A stretch of 64,000 nt of DNA from Owenia fusiformis (GCA_903813345.2 CAIIXF020000335.1:24001-88000), one strand, 5' to 3'. Counted from the first letter of the stretch, positions 44,115 to 58,041 are shown. Made by a program: numbers and translations. The notes: generated by a model from the sequence alone, not told the origin.

Positions 44115-45967
44115 GTTACCATATTTTGGAGCCGTTTTTCAGTGTCTTCTAATGTCGGAGTATAGTCAACAAGACTATGTCATTAAAGGACATAAAATTC
44201 TCTACAAGATGCACCCGCGTCGCCCTCTTGAAAACTCGATCGAAGCCAAGAAAAAATGAGAAAACTATGAAATGTACACGCTAAAATTCAAAGATTTCGC
44301 AATGAAATTGAAATAAATCAATCAACATGAAGACAAAGTTGTTTCTATTTGAGCTATTTTATGAATTAATATATTATGCGTGCTTTAGAAGCAAACTTCT
44401 CTTCGTACAAGGACATTTTGACGATGAAATCGTCGATTGACTTTCCCTAACTAACACAAATTTTTCGAAGGCAGCCATTTTGAGCGGTTTAGATATCAAG
44501 GGAAGAATGTTGTTGCAATGTGATATTTTTTGCCATAAATATCGTTTAAAGTTGTGTTTTCATCATGCAAATGATAAGTAGCTGTTTGGATACATCATCT
44601 TTAAAGATATTTCGAAATGATTCTGTCGTACAATCGAGCACAATTTCGTACTTGTTAACAAAACCCGGCATGAAGTTTGTAGTTTAATGGGACGGTGACT
44701 GAGAGGCTAGGGAACACATCAGTGTTGTAACATTCATTCTGAACGTACCACCTTCATTTGACGGCTATGAGCGGGTTTGGAGCATACGACCTTGTGCAGC
44801 GTGTTATCAAACGTATCATCTATGCAAAAGTAAAAAGGGATTGTGCTTTTAAGTTTTGATTGTGCCAATCAGAATATGGCTTTCAAACTACGACCATTGA
44901 CCTTGTGGAAGGTAACAATGATGATACGCAACCAAAGTCCTTAGATTTACCCATTCATAGCAGCAACGAGATGGCACTTTTGTTCAACTTTTTATTGAAT
45001 GCTAAACCGACATTCCAATCGATAATTCTAGCCAGAACTGGCGTGATTTTGCTATACAGTTCATCAATTGCTGGATATTTTATGCATTGATCTATTAGTT
45101 GAAAACCGTTTGCAACTGAATCACGAAACGTAAACTTGTCTCTCACAACGTGGGATGACAACACTTACGTCTGTTCTACTGATTTTTATATGTCGTAAAA
45201 AGATAAAAACGGAGCGTCACCAGCTGATTGCGCTTCTTAATTGATTGTGCTGAATACGAAATTCGAACAAACTGATTAACTTTATGGCATATCCTTCCCC
45301 TAACCCAGAATGTTTATTTCATCATTAACATCTCTGGTTGTTCTTGTAGACGTTGTCGTTTTAACAGAACTATAGTCCCACCAAATCCCGAATTATCTAA
45401 ATAGAACAAAGTTTATATCATAGGCAAAGATCGATAGAAATAATTTTTTAAATAAAGATGGCATGGTAATCGATTTGGGTTTATTTCTAAATTATAATAC
45501 TGGATTCTGCTGGTGCTGCCATCTTTATCTCGGCCCAGAACCTATGGTTTATATGTTAGCTACCTATATACCTTCGCTAGTGTCGTGTGTATTCTCATCA
45601 TTACATTAACATATAGCCCCTCTGTGTTTTGTCAGTAAACACTCTCACCAGTGTGTATTCTCAGCATTTCATTACAACCGTGTGTATTGTCAGTGTACAC
45701 TCTCAACACTTCATTACACCTGTGTGGGTTGCCAGCATATACAGTATTCTTTCCAGTATTCATTCTAATAGTTACACCACACCCGTTTCTATTTTAAGCA
45801 TGCACTCTCTTTCTCTCTCCAGTATGTATCCTTCCTGAAATGTTGTGGTCATACATAGGTTTATATAGAAAATGGCTATCTGACATACCGTGAACGCACA
45901 GTTGCACACACTATTATGCACTCGATTAGATATTCATAAACTAATTTCTCTTTTGGAAGTAACAGTT

Positions 45968-45983
45968 GGCCCTGATAAGGGCC
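45968..45983 (-). promoter_or_regulatory. Histone 3' stem-loop, H1 copy 13
   Basis: Perfect GGCCCT/AGGGCC stem; flanks are of the unit 10-12 type. Confidence 0.95.
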
Positions 45984-46015
45984 GTTTTGGGGTACAATAA
46001 GCAATACTCGAGGCA

Positions 46016-46588
46016 TTACTTCTTTACTGGTTTCTTTGCTGCAGACTTCTTGGCAGCGATTTTCTTGGCCGCTGGTTTCTTGGCAGCGGCTTTCTTGGCA
46101 GCTGTTTTCTTAGCTACTGGTTTCTTTGCCTCTTTCTTGGGTGTCTTCGCTTTCTTTACTTTCTTTGGGGACTTTGATGCTGCAGTCTTTGCGGGTTTCT
46201 TAGCCGCCTTCTTGGGAGTCTTGACCTTCTTCACTGGCTTTTTGGCTGCAGGTTTCTTTGCCTTGACTGGCTTTTTGGCTACCTTTGGTTTCTTGGCTGC
46301 CTTTGGCTTCTCTCCGAGCTTGAATGAACCAGATGCGCCAGTTCCCTTGCTTTGCTTGAGAGTGCCTTTCGTCACACCCGCCTTGAGTGCCATCTTCAGA
46401 TGAGCATTGATAGATGATTCAGCACCGAGACCGTTAAAGTTGGCGATGATGTACTTCAGAATGGCTATTCTGCTGGATCCTGTGCGCTCTTTCAAAGCTC
46501 CAATGGCCTGGCTGATCATATCGATGTACTTGGGATGTTCTGCTACCTTGGCGGACTTCTTCACTTTAGGAACTGCTGTGGCTGCCAT
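46016..46588 (-). CDS. Histone H1, copy 13, chimeric (190 aa)
   Basis: The N-terminal half has Ser12 and Ile60 as in copy 8, and the C-terminus has Val188 as in copies 10-12. No other copy has this combination. The switch lies between codon 188 (46025-46027) and codon 60 (46409-46411), so a crossover or conversion tract ended inside this gene. The frame is fully intact and the LTR element lies 0.73 kb upstream, as for copy 8. Confidence 0.98.
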   Translation of the reverse strand: MAATAVPKVKKSAKVAEHPKYIDMISQAIGALKERTGSSRIAILKYIIANFNGLGAESSINAHLKMALKAGVTKGTLKQSKGTGASGSFKLGEKPKAAKKPKVAKKPVKAKKPAAKKPVKKVKTPKKAAKKPAKTAASKSPKKVKKAKTPKKEAKKPVAKKTAAKKAAAKKPAAKKIAAKKSAAKKPVKK

Positions 46589-46778
46589 ACTGATCGATTG
46601 TTGATGTTTGCGAGTTGCAGAAAGATGCTTCGAGGTTTATCTCAGCTGTACTGATTGCGTTATGAGATGTATGGATATCTCGGCTCAATTTATTGATAGC
46701 GCGCCGACGTAAGAGAACAAACTTCCGGTTTGATCGGCTCAGCCAGCAAAGATACAATGGCGAATTATAACTGTGTTT
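46589..46778 (-). promoter_or_regulatory. H1 promoter region, copy 13
   Basis: H1 box AAACACA at 46772-46778; other motifs as in copy 1. Confidence 0.65.
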
Positions 46779-47319
46779 GTTACCATATTTTGGAGCCGTT
46801 TTTCAGTGTCTTCTAATGTCGGAGTATAGTCAACAAGACTATGTCATTAAAGGACATAAAATTCTCTACAAGATGCACCCGCGTCGCCCTCTTGAAAACT
46901 CGATCGAAGCCAAGAAAAAATGAGAAAACTATGAAATGTACACGCTAAAATTCAAAGATTTCGCAATGAAATTGAAATAAATCAATCAACATGAAGACAA
47001 AGTTGTTTCTATTTGAGCTATTTTATGAATTAATATATTATGCGTGCTTTAGAAGCAAACTTCTCTTCGTACAAGGACATTTTGACGATGAAATCGTCGA
47101 TTGACTTTCCCTAACTAACACAAATTTTTCGAAGGCAGCCATTTTGAGCGGTTTAGATATCAAGGGAAGAATGTTGTTGCAATGTGATATTTTTTGCCAT
47201 AAATATCGTTTAAAGTTGTGTTTTCATCATGCAAATGATAAGTAGCTGTTTGGATACATCATCTTTAAAGATATTTCGAAATGATTCTGTCGTACAATCG
47301 AGCACAATTTCGTACTTGT

Positions 47320-49740
47320 TGTAGCGACCAGGGGCCCGACATTTGTATTGTATCGCCAGTATGGCAAAGGGACCTGGTCGATATTTTACTTTATATTATA
47401 CTTACGGAAGAAGCTTATGTTTTCACAAATTCCTGGTTAAAATACTTCCGGTTTCCTTTAAAATCTCGTTTCAAATCTCGTGAGACTCGAGATTGAAGAT
47501 CACATGATCATGAGCCCGCGAACATAGTTCGAGGTAGTATATTTGCAACGTGCTGAGGGACGGACGTGCTCCCATCATGGCTTCAACTTCAACAGCTGAA
47601 ACTTGGGTAGGCCTAAATAATTACATTCTTTCATACATTCGGTGGCTTCATAGTTACTTCATTTATTTATGGTCATCTACGTAATGTGAACTTCATTTAG
47701 AAAATCATTGGAATTTCTAGCGTTTGGAGTCTACCATTTCAAATTGCATACAATTTTATAACCCAGTATTTTATTCAATTCATTATACCACGTTGCAAGT
47801 ATACTCCCCCTTCTATTTATACTCATATTTCTTAGATAGGAGGTCATTTATAACTTTGAATACATTTTCGGCTGCAGTGTTCAGGTGTTTAGGCAATGTT
47901 TAGTCACTATTGATAAACCATTTTAGGTTTCCAGGTTATATTTCAAGCCTATGTTTTATTATGCCTTCTGGCGGGTAATTATGCCTTTTGGCGGGTAATT
48001 ATGGTTTTTGGCGGGAAAATACTACCCTTTGGCGGGCAATTACACCTTTTTGGCGGGAAAACTTTACCTGCTTTGTCAATCATGTTTGAGGGTACAAATC
48101 TTTACTGTTTTTATGGACGTATTATTTCAAAAGCTTATGGGTAAAAGCCTTATAATTATTGGGGAGAAATTCCTTGCAGTGAGTTGAGTTGTGTTTTCGT
48201 GGATAAATTCCTTCATTATGGGTACATTTTATAGATAAAACCTCATGTTTTGGTTGGAAATCCTTTCACATTAGACATGGAAATTCACTGTTTTGGGATG
48301 GAAAATTACTCATATTTTTGAAAAGGGAAAACGTTCATCTAACATTTACAATTGTTATTGAGTTAACAGGGATGATAATTTGTCATATTCCTAAGGTGTT
48401 ATTGACCACTTTCATCAGCCACGTTTTAAGGTTACTCAATTATTATGACATTTATAATTCTTTGGAAATCTGGGACCATTTCAAGTTCCCGCCATTTTTG
48501 TTAGCCATTTATTGGGTAAAATCTGGGATCATTTCAGGTTCCCGCCATTTTGTTAAGTCATTTTATAAGGGAAATTTTGTAATATTTCAAATCCCCGCCA
48601 TTTTTACTGGCCATCTATTGGATAATTTATTACAACATTTCTCTCGGCCATTTTTACTGGACATCTATTGGGAAAATTAATATCACTCCTTTACCACAAT
48701 TTCTTATTGGACACATTTTGAGAAAACTTTTACTTTTAAGAAACTTCAATATAAATGGTTTAGTTTCTACTCAAACATAACAATTTCTGTACATATTTAG
48801 TTCAACATGATCATATCATACTGTAGAACACACATATTTTAAACCGCTATTATCACTAGTGATTATTTTACTTCGTTCATTTCACATGTACTTATGTTCG
48901 TTCATTTCACATGTACTTATGTTCATTCATTAGAGATCATCCATTAAGGATGACATGTACATAGTCCACTTATGATCATCCATTAAGGATGACATGTACA
49001 TAGTCCACTTATGCTTATCCATTAGGAGTAACATGTACTTAGTAATTTTACATTCATCCATTAAGGATGACATGCACTTAGCCCTTTTACATTCATCCAT
49101 TAAGGATGACATGCACTTACCATTTTACACTCATCCATTAAGGATGATAACTACTTAGTCATTTTACAATCATCCTTCAAGGACGAGAAACACTTAATCC
49201 TAGTCCACTTTTGTTCATCCATTAAGGATGACACGAACTTAGCCCTTTTTATATTCATCCATTAAGGATGACAACTACTTCATTCATTTGTGTTCATCCA
49301 TTAGTGATGACAATTACTTGATCTAGTTATTTACATCTATTACGAATTATAACTACTTGATTATGTTATGTAAATCCATAAAGGATATCATTTCAACTTG
49401 GATCCATTCATTTCCATATAAGTTTATCCATAAAGGATGACTTATTTTGTACTTTTATTCATTTGGTATGACCATGACTTTTGATACTTGCCATTTATAA
49501 CAGGGACTATTTTTCATCAGGTGGTATCCATAAAGGATAACCACTTGTTTACATCAATAAATACAATTATTGCTAACACCTTTTAATATAATAATAATCA
49601 TGTGAAATAAAATATATTATTTTAACTTTACCTTACTTATTATGTATTTTTATTAATTAGGCATAACACAAGAGGTATTCCTTCCTTTAATAACATTTTA
49701 TTGATCACTCCACTGTTACATATAGGCCAGGGTTGTTACA
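47320..49740 (+). repeat. LTR 1 of insertion 2
   Basis: 5'-LTR type (TGTAGC start). E2F-like cluster at 47966-48061 and minisatellite at 48930-49452. Confidence 0.93.
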
Positions 49741-49742
49741 AT

Positions 49743-49760
49743 TGGTGTCAGATGTGGGAT
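49743..49760 (+). other. Primer-binding site, tRNA-Leu type (insertion 2, first interior)
   Basis: Same 18-mer and 2-nt spacing as in insertion 1. Confidence 0.7.
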
Positions 49761-50019
49761 AAACAAACGTTTTGTTAAACGTACTTAGTCATGTCCACGT
49801 TTATTATTATTTAATTGTTAAGACTCTGACTTATATGAGATAACAGTTTATGTGTTCAGTGTTCATTGAAATAATTAGTTGTCTTAGGGTATCACTTGCC
49901 ATGATGTTGACTTTGCTGTGATGCTGCAACAAGATGGGACAAGCCTTATATATTTAATGTAGTTAATATAATATATAATACTCTGACACATTCAATGTAA
50001 TATTAACATATATCAAAGC

Positions 50020-51135
50020 ATGTCTAACCAATTTGTGTAAATTTGGTTAACGCAAGATAATTCTACCAAGAGTGACTATGATGTCGACCTTACCATACCA
50101 TCTCAACCGGAGGATACAACCCAATATGCTGGAGACATGGAATTGGCCAACTCCATTTTTGTAGCATATGACGATCCACAACCCGATGGTATAGGTGACT
50201 TGACGATTGCTTCATGAGTAACCAGGACTGGGCTGACAGGGAGATTTGGTATTTCCCCTGTGACACCAGTCACTTCTTCCTATCCTTTCATTCAGTGGTA
50301 CCCTGGTAACCGCCCAAGATTTCAAGAAGGTAGGGAGATGCACAAACATCTCTATACTTACGGGAAATCTATTGGTGGAAATCAGGAGGGAACTGATGAA
50401 CCTTCAGTGGTTCAATCTTTCGGTCCCAATAACCCAGTATGGACTTCATTTATGTCTCAGGCAACTCCGCGTGCAGTAGTGGAAAACACAACTGCGAGGA
50501 GCTCTGCTAGAGTCAATGAGGAAACAGCTGATTATGGGACTAGATTTTTTTCAGATACTACAATACCTTATGATATGTCTTCGTACCCTAATGAACATAC
50601 CGTCAGGAAATCTGGTGCCAAAGAGAGAAAAATTGTGTAGCCAAGTAGGAAAAAGTCTACCCTTGATTTCACAGCCATAGCGATGGTGCATGGTCCACAG
50701 TCACTGTATAGACCTTATACTCTCCATCTGTTCATCCAACCAGACGAGCTTCAGATACTGAAAAATAACAGATGTTCACATAGAAGTGAAGTGCCAGTAC
50801 CCTTCAAAATGGCGTCCTTACGATGGGACTCATAGTTTAAATGCCTTTTCAACTCAGTTTAGTCTCGTGGTCCGTAGTAAATGGTTGGACCAGTGATGAG
50901 GCAGCTGTTGAATTGGCTAGATACACTTGCCGAGTCCAAGCCACAGGAGTCTCTTAAAACACAACACAAGTCAAATAATAACAAAGAATGTATTATCTGC
51001 AAATCCAAGTCTCATTTTAAAGCAAAATGTGAGAAGAGACACCCTGGTTCTTGGATAGTTGTTTGTTTTCTCTGTGGAAAAAAGAAAGTACATTATATAC
51101 CAGAGTGCCCTACAGCTATTGATTCAGAAAACTAA
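50020..51135 (+). pseudogene. gag-like relic (insertion 2, first interior)
   Basis: Same frame, same stops and same CCHC pair as the relic at 28828-29943. Confidence 0.72.
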
Positions 51136-51229
51136 CAGGTGCTGATGCGCAGGGTCCAGAATCAGCGGAACTACTTGAGGGGCCCACTTTAAGCACTTAC
51201 CACAGACTTTGTGTATAACCTGAATTTGA

Positions 51230-51358
51230 TTATGGGTTGTTTATACTGCTTTAGTGGACACTGGTTCCCAGATAAGCATCATATCTGAGGAAACTGCTAA
51301 GAGGATCGGAACCTCTGTCCATAAACACCCCACTAGGGAAACAATGCTATACACTTAG
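51230..51358 (+). pseudogene. Protease relic (insertion 2, first interior)
   Basis: V-D-T-G-S-Q segment, as at 30038-30166. Confidence 0.7.
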
Positions 51359-51732
51359 CCGATGGAACAAAGTCCTTCGAACTTTAGGGAACACTGTGTG
51401 TCAAAAATAATTTTTACTTTAGAGGGAGACACATTTGGAATGCCTACTGGAAAGGAGTTACAGCCAAACTGCAGGCAGATTGGTGGTAAAGGAGACCGTG
51501 CGGATTACACCTAGGTGCTGATTCCCACCTTAATCATTCTACAAATTTCGGGAGCACCATGCTTGTTAAGCCTTAAGAGTAGCTAACTTGGGGCTACAGT
51601 CAGTCATGATGGATACAACGATCCCGTTACATTGGGAGAATGATATCAAAAAACACTCTCCCAACCCTTGAAGCAGACATCCAGATGGTTCTAGGTCAAG
51701 ATTGGACTAACATGGGACATAGTCCTGGTCTG

Positions 51733-52116
51733 GTCAGTGATGGGAGCGGACAGTTGTTTGACCTTACTATATGGGACCGTAGGTCACTCACAAGAGGAAT
51801 GCTCAGATGGAAAAGCCTTAAGGATGAACAGATCACTCTCTACTGTTGTTAGAGGACATAAGGTCTTGGATATGTCAGTGATGGGAGCGGACAGTTGTTT
51901 GACCTTACTATATGGGACCGTAGGTCACTCACAAGAGGAATGCTCAGATGGAAATAGGAGCGAGACAGTTGTTTGACCTTGCCACTTTGGGACCGCAGGT
52001 CACTCATAGAACTGTGCTCAGATGGAAAAGCCTCGAGCATGATGGGAGCAAGACAGTTGTTTGACCTTGCCACTTTGGGACCGCAGGTCACTCATAGAAC
52101 TGTGCTCAGATGGAAA
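51733..52116. repeat. Tandem direct repeats (insertion 2, first interior)
   Basis: Same four-copy block as at 30541-30924. Confidence 0.88.
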
Positions 52117-52471
52117 ACCCTTGAGGAATCCCACTTTAGAGAGGATCAACTGACCACCTTTACCGTACCATTAATTTTGACTCCATTGTTTCTATAGACT
52201 ATTATGATGTATTCTTGGACAAGTGGATTGGCAGCTGAAGAGACCTATTGGAGCCATATACTGTATCAACAGATTCCTAGGATTGTGTGATGGAGCAACG
52301 GATGCCTAAAGAAGAGGAGGAGCTGCTGCTGGAGATGTTCCTACTATTGATGACAAACGGACGCCAGAGATTCGCAGAAGAGGACATGTATCAGGTTGTG
52401 ATGTACATTTATGCAAATTCTTTATTTACAGGGCTATTATTTCTTGGAAGACTTCACTATTGTTATTTAAA

Positions 52472-52594
52472 CCTCAGTGTGTTGAGGAACAATAGTATTA
52501 CGGATACAGATCTTACTAATAACCTCAGTGTGTTGAGGATAATTATAATACATGCAGAATTAACTAATTGTAATAAAACCTCAGTGTGTTGAGG
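52472..52594. repeat. Three CCTCA/TGAGG hairpins (insertion 2, first interior)
   Basis: Hairpins at 52472-52487, 52523-52538 and 52579-52594. Confidence 0.88.
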
Positions 52595-52756
52595 ATTATT
52601 AATTATCATGGATGCCAATATGCTGAAACTCTACTTGTGGTAAGAAACATTGTAACATTGACATGAATATTATTGAACATTGAATATTGTTTAACATTGA
52701 ATATTATGCATATATTTATATCATATATGGTAAGTCTGGGTCAGACTTCATTTTTT

Positions 52757-52766
52757 AGGGGAGTAA
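52757..52766 (+). other. Purine-rich tract before LTR 2
   Basis: AGGGGAGTAA, adjoining the TGAGCG start of LTR 2. The first interior also has one private T-to-C change (ATATCATATATGG near 52722). Confidence 0.6.
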
Positions 52767-55187
52767 TGAGCGACCAGGGGCCCGACATTTGTATTGTATC
52801 GCCAGTATGGCAAAGGGACCTGGTCGATATTTTACTTTATATTATACTTACGGAAGAAGCTTATGTTTTCACAAATTCCTGGTTAAAATACTTCCGGTTT
52901 CCTTTAAAATCTCGTTTCAAATCTCGTGAGACTCGAGATTGAAGATCACATGATCATGAGCCCGCGAACATAGTTCGAGGTAGTATATTTGCAACGTGCT
53001 GAGGGACGGACGTGCTCCCATCATGGCTTCAACTTCAACAGCTGAAACTTGGGTAGGCCTAAATAATTACATTCTTTCATACATTCGGTGGCTTCATAGT
53101 TACTTCATTTATTTATGGTCATCTACGTAATGTGAACTTCATTTAGAAAATCATTGGAATTTCTAGCGTTTGGAGTCTACCATTTCAAATTGCATACAAT
53201 TTTATAACCCAGTATTTTATTCAATTCATTATACCACGTTGCAAGTATACTCCCCCTTCTATTTATACTCATATTTCTTAGATAGGAGGTCATTTATAAC
53301 TTTGAATACATTTTCGGCTGCAGTGTTCAGGTGTTTAGGCAATGTTTAGTCACTATTGATAAACCATTTTAGGTTTCCAGGTTATATTTCAAGCCTATGT
53401 TTTATTATGCCTTCTGGCGGGTAATTATGCCTTTTGGCGGGTAATTATGGTTTTTGGCGGGAAAATACTACCCTTTGGCGGGCAATTACACCTTTTTGGC
53501 GGGAAAACTTTACCTGCTTTGTCAATCATGTTTGAGGGTACAAATCTTTACTGTTTTTATGGACGTATTATTTCAAAAGCTTATGGGTAAAAGCCTTATA
53601 ATTATTGGGGAGAAATTCCTTGCAGTGAGTTGAGTTGTGTTTTCGTGGATAAATTCCTTCATTATGGGTACATTTTATAGATAAAACCTCATGTTTTGGT
53701 TGGAAATCCTTTCACATTAGACATGGAAATTCACTGTTTTGGGATGGAAAATTACTCATATTTTTGAAAAGGGAAAACGTTCATCTAACATTTACAATTG
53801 TTATTGAGTTAACAGGGATGATAATTTGTCATATTCCTAAGGTGTTATTGACCACTTTCATCAGCCACGTTTTAAGGTTACTCAATTATTATTACATTTA
53901 TAATTCTTTGGAAATCTGGGACCATTTCAAGTTCCCGCCATTTTTGTTAGCCATTTATTGGGTAAAATCTGGGATCATTTCAGGTTCCCGCCATTTTTGT
54001 TAAGTCATTTTATAAGGGAAATTTTGTAATATTTCAAATCCCCGCCATTTTTACTGGCCATCTATTGGATAATTTATTACAACATTTCTCTCGGCCATTT
54101 TTACTGGACATCTATTGGGAAAATTAATATCACTCCTTTACCACAATTTCTTATTGGACACATTTTGAGAAAACTTTTACTTTTAAGAAACTTCAATATA
54201 AATGGTTTAGTTTCTACTCAAACATAACAATTTCTGTACATATTTAGTTCAACATGATCATATCATACTGTAGAACACACATATTTTAAACCGCTATTAT
54301 CACTAGTGATTATTTTACTTCGTTCATTTCACATGTACTTATGTTCGTTCATTTCACATGTACTTATGTTCATTCATTAGAGATCATCCATTAAGGATGA
54401 CATGTACATAGTCCACTTATGATCATCCATTAAGGATGACATGTACATAGTCCACTTATGCTTATCCATTAGGAGTAACATGTACTTAGTAATTTTACAT
54501 TCATCCATTAAGGATGACATGCACTTAGCCCTTTTACATTCATCCATTAAGGATGACATGCACTTACCATTTTACACTCATCCATTAAGGATGATAACTA
54601 CTTAGTCATTTTACAATCATCCTTCAAGGACGAGAAACACTTAATCCTAGTCCACTTTTGTTCATCCATTAAGGATGACACGAACTTAGCCCTTTTTATA
54701 TTCATCCATTAAGGATGACAACTACTTCATTCATTTGTGTTCATCCATTAGTGATGACAATTACTTGATCTAGTTATTTACATCTATTACGAATTATAAC
54801 TACTTGATTATGTTATGTAAATCCATAAAGGATATCATTTCAACTTGGATCCATTCATTTCCATATAAGTTTATCCATAAAGGATGACTTATTTTGTACT
54901 TTTATTCATTTGGTATGACCATGACTTTTGATACTTGCCATTTATAACAGGGACTATTTTTCATCAGGTGGTATCCATAAAGGATAACCACTTGTTTACA
55001 TCAATAAATACAATTATTGCTAACACCTTTTAATATAATAATAATCATGTGAAATAAAATATATTATTTTAACTTTACCTTACTTATTATGTATTTTTAT
55101 TAATTAGGCATAACACAAGAGGTATTCCTTCCTTTAATAACATTTTATTGATCACTCCACTGTTACATATAGGCCAGGGTTGTTACA
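52767..55187 (+). repeat. LTR 2 of insertion 2 (middle LTR)
   Basis: Carries 3'-LTR markers at its start and up to offset ~1230, and ends directly on a second primer-binding site. If it was formed by exchange with a 5' LTR, the crossover lies in its distal half. E2F-like cluster at 53412-53507, minisatellite at 54377-54899. Confidence 0.93.
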
Positions 55188-55189
55188 AT

Positions 55190-55207
55190 TGGTGTCAGAT
55201 GTGGGAT
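55190..55207 (+). other. Primer-binding site, tRNA-Leu type (insertion 2, second interior)
   Basis: Same 18-mer, showing that a middle LTR is again followed by a proper 5' junction. Confidence 0.7.
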
Positions 55208-55466
55208 AAACAAACGTTTTGTTAAACGTACTTAGTCATGTCCACGTTTATTATTATTTAATTGTTAAGACTCTGACTTATATGAGATAACAGTTTATGT
55301 GTTCAGTGTTCATTGAAATAATTAGTTGTCTTAGGGTATCACTTGCCATGATGTTGACTTTGCTGTGATGCTGCAACAAGATGGGACAAGCCTTATATAT
55401 TTAATGTAGTTAATATAATATATAATACTCTGACACATTCAATGTAATATTAACATATATCAAAGC

Positions 55467-56582
55467 ATGTCTAACCAATTTGTGTAAATTTGGTTAACGC
55501 AAGATAATTCTACCAAGAGTGACTATGATGTCGACCTTACCATACCATCTCAACCGGAGGATACAACCCAATATGCTGGAGACATGGAATTGGCCAACTC
55601 CATTTTTGTAGCATATGACGATCCACAACCCGATGGTATAGGTGACTTGACGATTGCTTCATGAGTAACCAGGACTGGGCTGACAGGGAGATTTGGTATT
55701 TCCCCTGTGACACCAGTCACTTCTTCCTATCCTTTCATTCAGTGGTACCCTGGTAACCGCCCAAGATTTCAAGAAGGTAGGGAGATGCACAAACATCTCT
55801 ATACTTACGGGAAATCTATTGGTGGAAATCAGGAGGGAACTGATGAACCTTCAGTGGTTCAATCTTTCGGTCCCAATAACCCAGTATGGACTTCATTTAT
55901 GTCTCAGGCAACTCCGCGTGCAGTAGTGGAAAACACAACTGCGAGGAGCTCTGCTAGAGTCAATGAGGAAACAGCTGATTATGGGACTAGATTTTTTTCA
56001 GATACTACAATACCTTATGATATGTCTTCGTACCCTAATGAACATACCGTCAGGAAATCTGGTGCCAAAGAGAGAAAAATTGTGTAGCCAAGTAGGAAAA
56101 AGTCTACCCTTGATTTCACAGCCATAGCGATGGTGCATGGTCCACAGTCACTGTATAGACCTTATACTCTCCATCTGTTCATCCAACCAGACGAGCTTCA
56201 GATACTGAAAAATAACAGATGTTCACATAGAAGTGAAGTGCCAGTACCCTTCAAAATGGCGTCCTTACGATGGGACTCATAGTTTAAATGCCTTTTCAAC
56301 TCAGTTTAGTCTCGTGGTCCGTAGTAAATGGTTGGACCAGTGATGAGGCAGCTGTTGAATTGGCTAGATACACTTGCCGAGTCCAAGCCACAGGAGTCTC
56401 TTAAAACACAACACAAGTCAAATAATAACAAAGAATGTATTATCTGCAAATCCAAGTCTCATTTTAAAGCAAAATGTGAGAAGAGACACCCTGGTTCTTG
56501 GATAGTTGTTTGTTTTCTCTGTGGAAAAAAGAAAGTACATTATATACCAGAGTGCCCTACAGCTATTGATTCAGAAAACTAA
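55467..56582 (+). pseudogene. gag-like relic (insertion 2, second interior)
   Basis: Same broken frame as the other two copies. Confidence 0.72.
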
Positions 56583-56676
56583 CAGGTGCTGATGCGCAGG
56601 GTCCAGAATCAGCGGAACTACTTGAGGGGCCCACTTTAAGCACTTACCACAGACTTTGTGTATAACCTGAATTTGA

Positions 56677-56805
56677 TTATGGGTTGTTTATACTGCTTTA
56701 GTGGACACTGGTTCCCAGATAAGCATCATATCTGAGGAAACTGCTAAGAGGATCGGAACCTCTGTCCATAAACACCCCACTAGGGAAACAATGCTATACA
56801 CTTAG
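56677..56805 (+). pseudogene. Protease relic (insertion 2, second interior)
   Basis: Same V-D-T-G-S-Q remnant. Confidence 0.7.
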
Positions 56806-57179
56806 CCGATGGAACAAAGTCCTTCGAACTTTAGGGAACACTGTGTGTCAAAAATAATTTTTACTTTAGAGGGAGACACATTTGGAATGCCTACTGGAAA
56901 GGAGTTACAGCCAAACTGCAGGCAGATTGGTGGTAAAGGAGACCGTGCGGATTACACCTAGGTGCTGATTCCCACCTTAATCATTCTACAAATTTCGGGA
57001 GCACCATGCTTGTTAAGCCTTAAGAGTAGCTAACTTGGGGCTACAGTCAGTCATGATGGATACAACGATCCCGTTACATTGGGAGAATGATATCAAAAAA
57101 CACTCTCCCAACCCTTGAAGCAGACATCCAGATGGTTCTAGGTCAAGATTGGACTAACATGGGACATAGTCCTGGTCTG

Positions 57180-57563
57180 GTCAGTGATGGGAGCGGACAG
57201 TTGTTTGACCTTACTATATGGGACCGTAGGTCACTCACAAGAGGAATGCTCAGATGGAAAAGCCTTAAGGATGAACAGATCACTCTCTACTGTTGTTAGA
57301 GGACATAAGGTCTTGGATATGTCAGTGATGGGAGCGGACAGTTGTTTGACCTTACTATATGGGACCGTAGGTCACTCACAAGAGGAATGCTCAGATGGAA
57401 ATAGGAGCGAGACAGTTGTTTGACCTTGCCACTTTGGGACCGCAGGTCACTCATAGAACTGTGCTCAGATGGAAAAGCCTCGAGCATGATGGGAGCAAGA
57501 CAGTTGTTTGACCTTGCCACTTTGGGACCGCAGGTCACTCATAGAACTGTGCTCAGATGGAAA
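57180..57563. repeat. Tandem direct repeats (insertion 2, second interior)
   Basis: Same four-copy block. Confidence 0.88.
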
Positions 57564-57918
57564 ACCCTTGAGGAATCCCACTTTAGAGAGGATCAACTGA
57601 CCACCTTTACCGTACCATTAATTTTGACTCCATTGTTTCTATAGACTATTATGATGTATTCTTGGACAAGTGGATTGGCAGCTGAAGAGACCTATTGGAG
57701 CCATATACTGTATCAACAGATTCCTAGGATTGTGTGATGGAGCAACGGATGCCTAAAGAAGAGGAGGAGCTGCTGCTGGAGATGTTCCTACTATTGATGA
57801 CAAACGGACGCCAGAGATTCGCAGAAGAGGACATGTATCAGGTTGTGATGTACATTTATGCAAATTCTTTATTTACAGGGCTATTATTTCTTGGAAGACT
57901 TCACTATTGTTATTTAAA

Positions 57919-58041
57919 CCTCAGTGTGTTGAGGAACAATAGTATTACGGATACAGATCTTACTAATAACCTCAGTGTGTTGAGGATAATTATAATACAT
58001 GCAGAATTAACTAATTGTAATAAAACCTCAGTGTGTTGAGG
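57919..58041. repeat. Three CCTCA/TGAGG hairpins (insertion 2, second interior)
   Basis: Hairpins at 57919-57934, 57970-57985 and 58026-58041. Confidence 0.88.

Larger units (their letters stand above)
43034..45697. repeat. H1 repeat unit 12
   Basis: Common form with the GTTCTACTG marker near 45174; I noticed no private variant. Confidence 0.95.
33996..47319. repeat. H1 tandem array, block 2 (end of unit 8 to start of unit 13)
   Basis: The array continues in the same phase and orientation after the insertion: remainder of unit 8 (33996-35041), units 9-12 complete, and the first 1622 bp of unit 13. Confidence 0.97.
45698..47319. repeat. H1 repeat unit 13, left part (chimeric, split by LTR element)
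   Basis: Its left end matches units 10-12 (TTCCAGTATTC near 45753, Val188), while its H1 5' half matches unit 8 (Ile60, Ser12). The spacer is interrupted by the LTR element at the same base as unit 8 (TTGT at 47316-47319). Confidence 0.95.
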
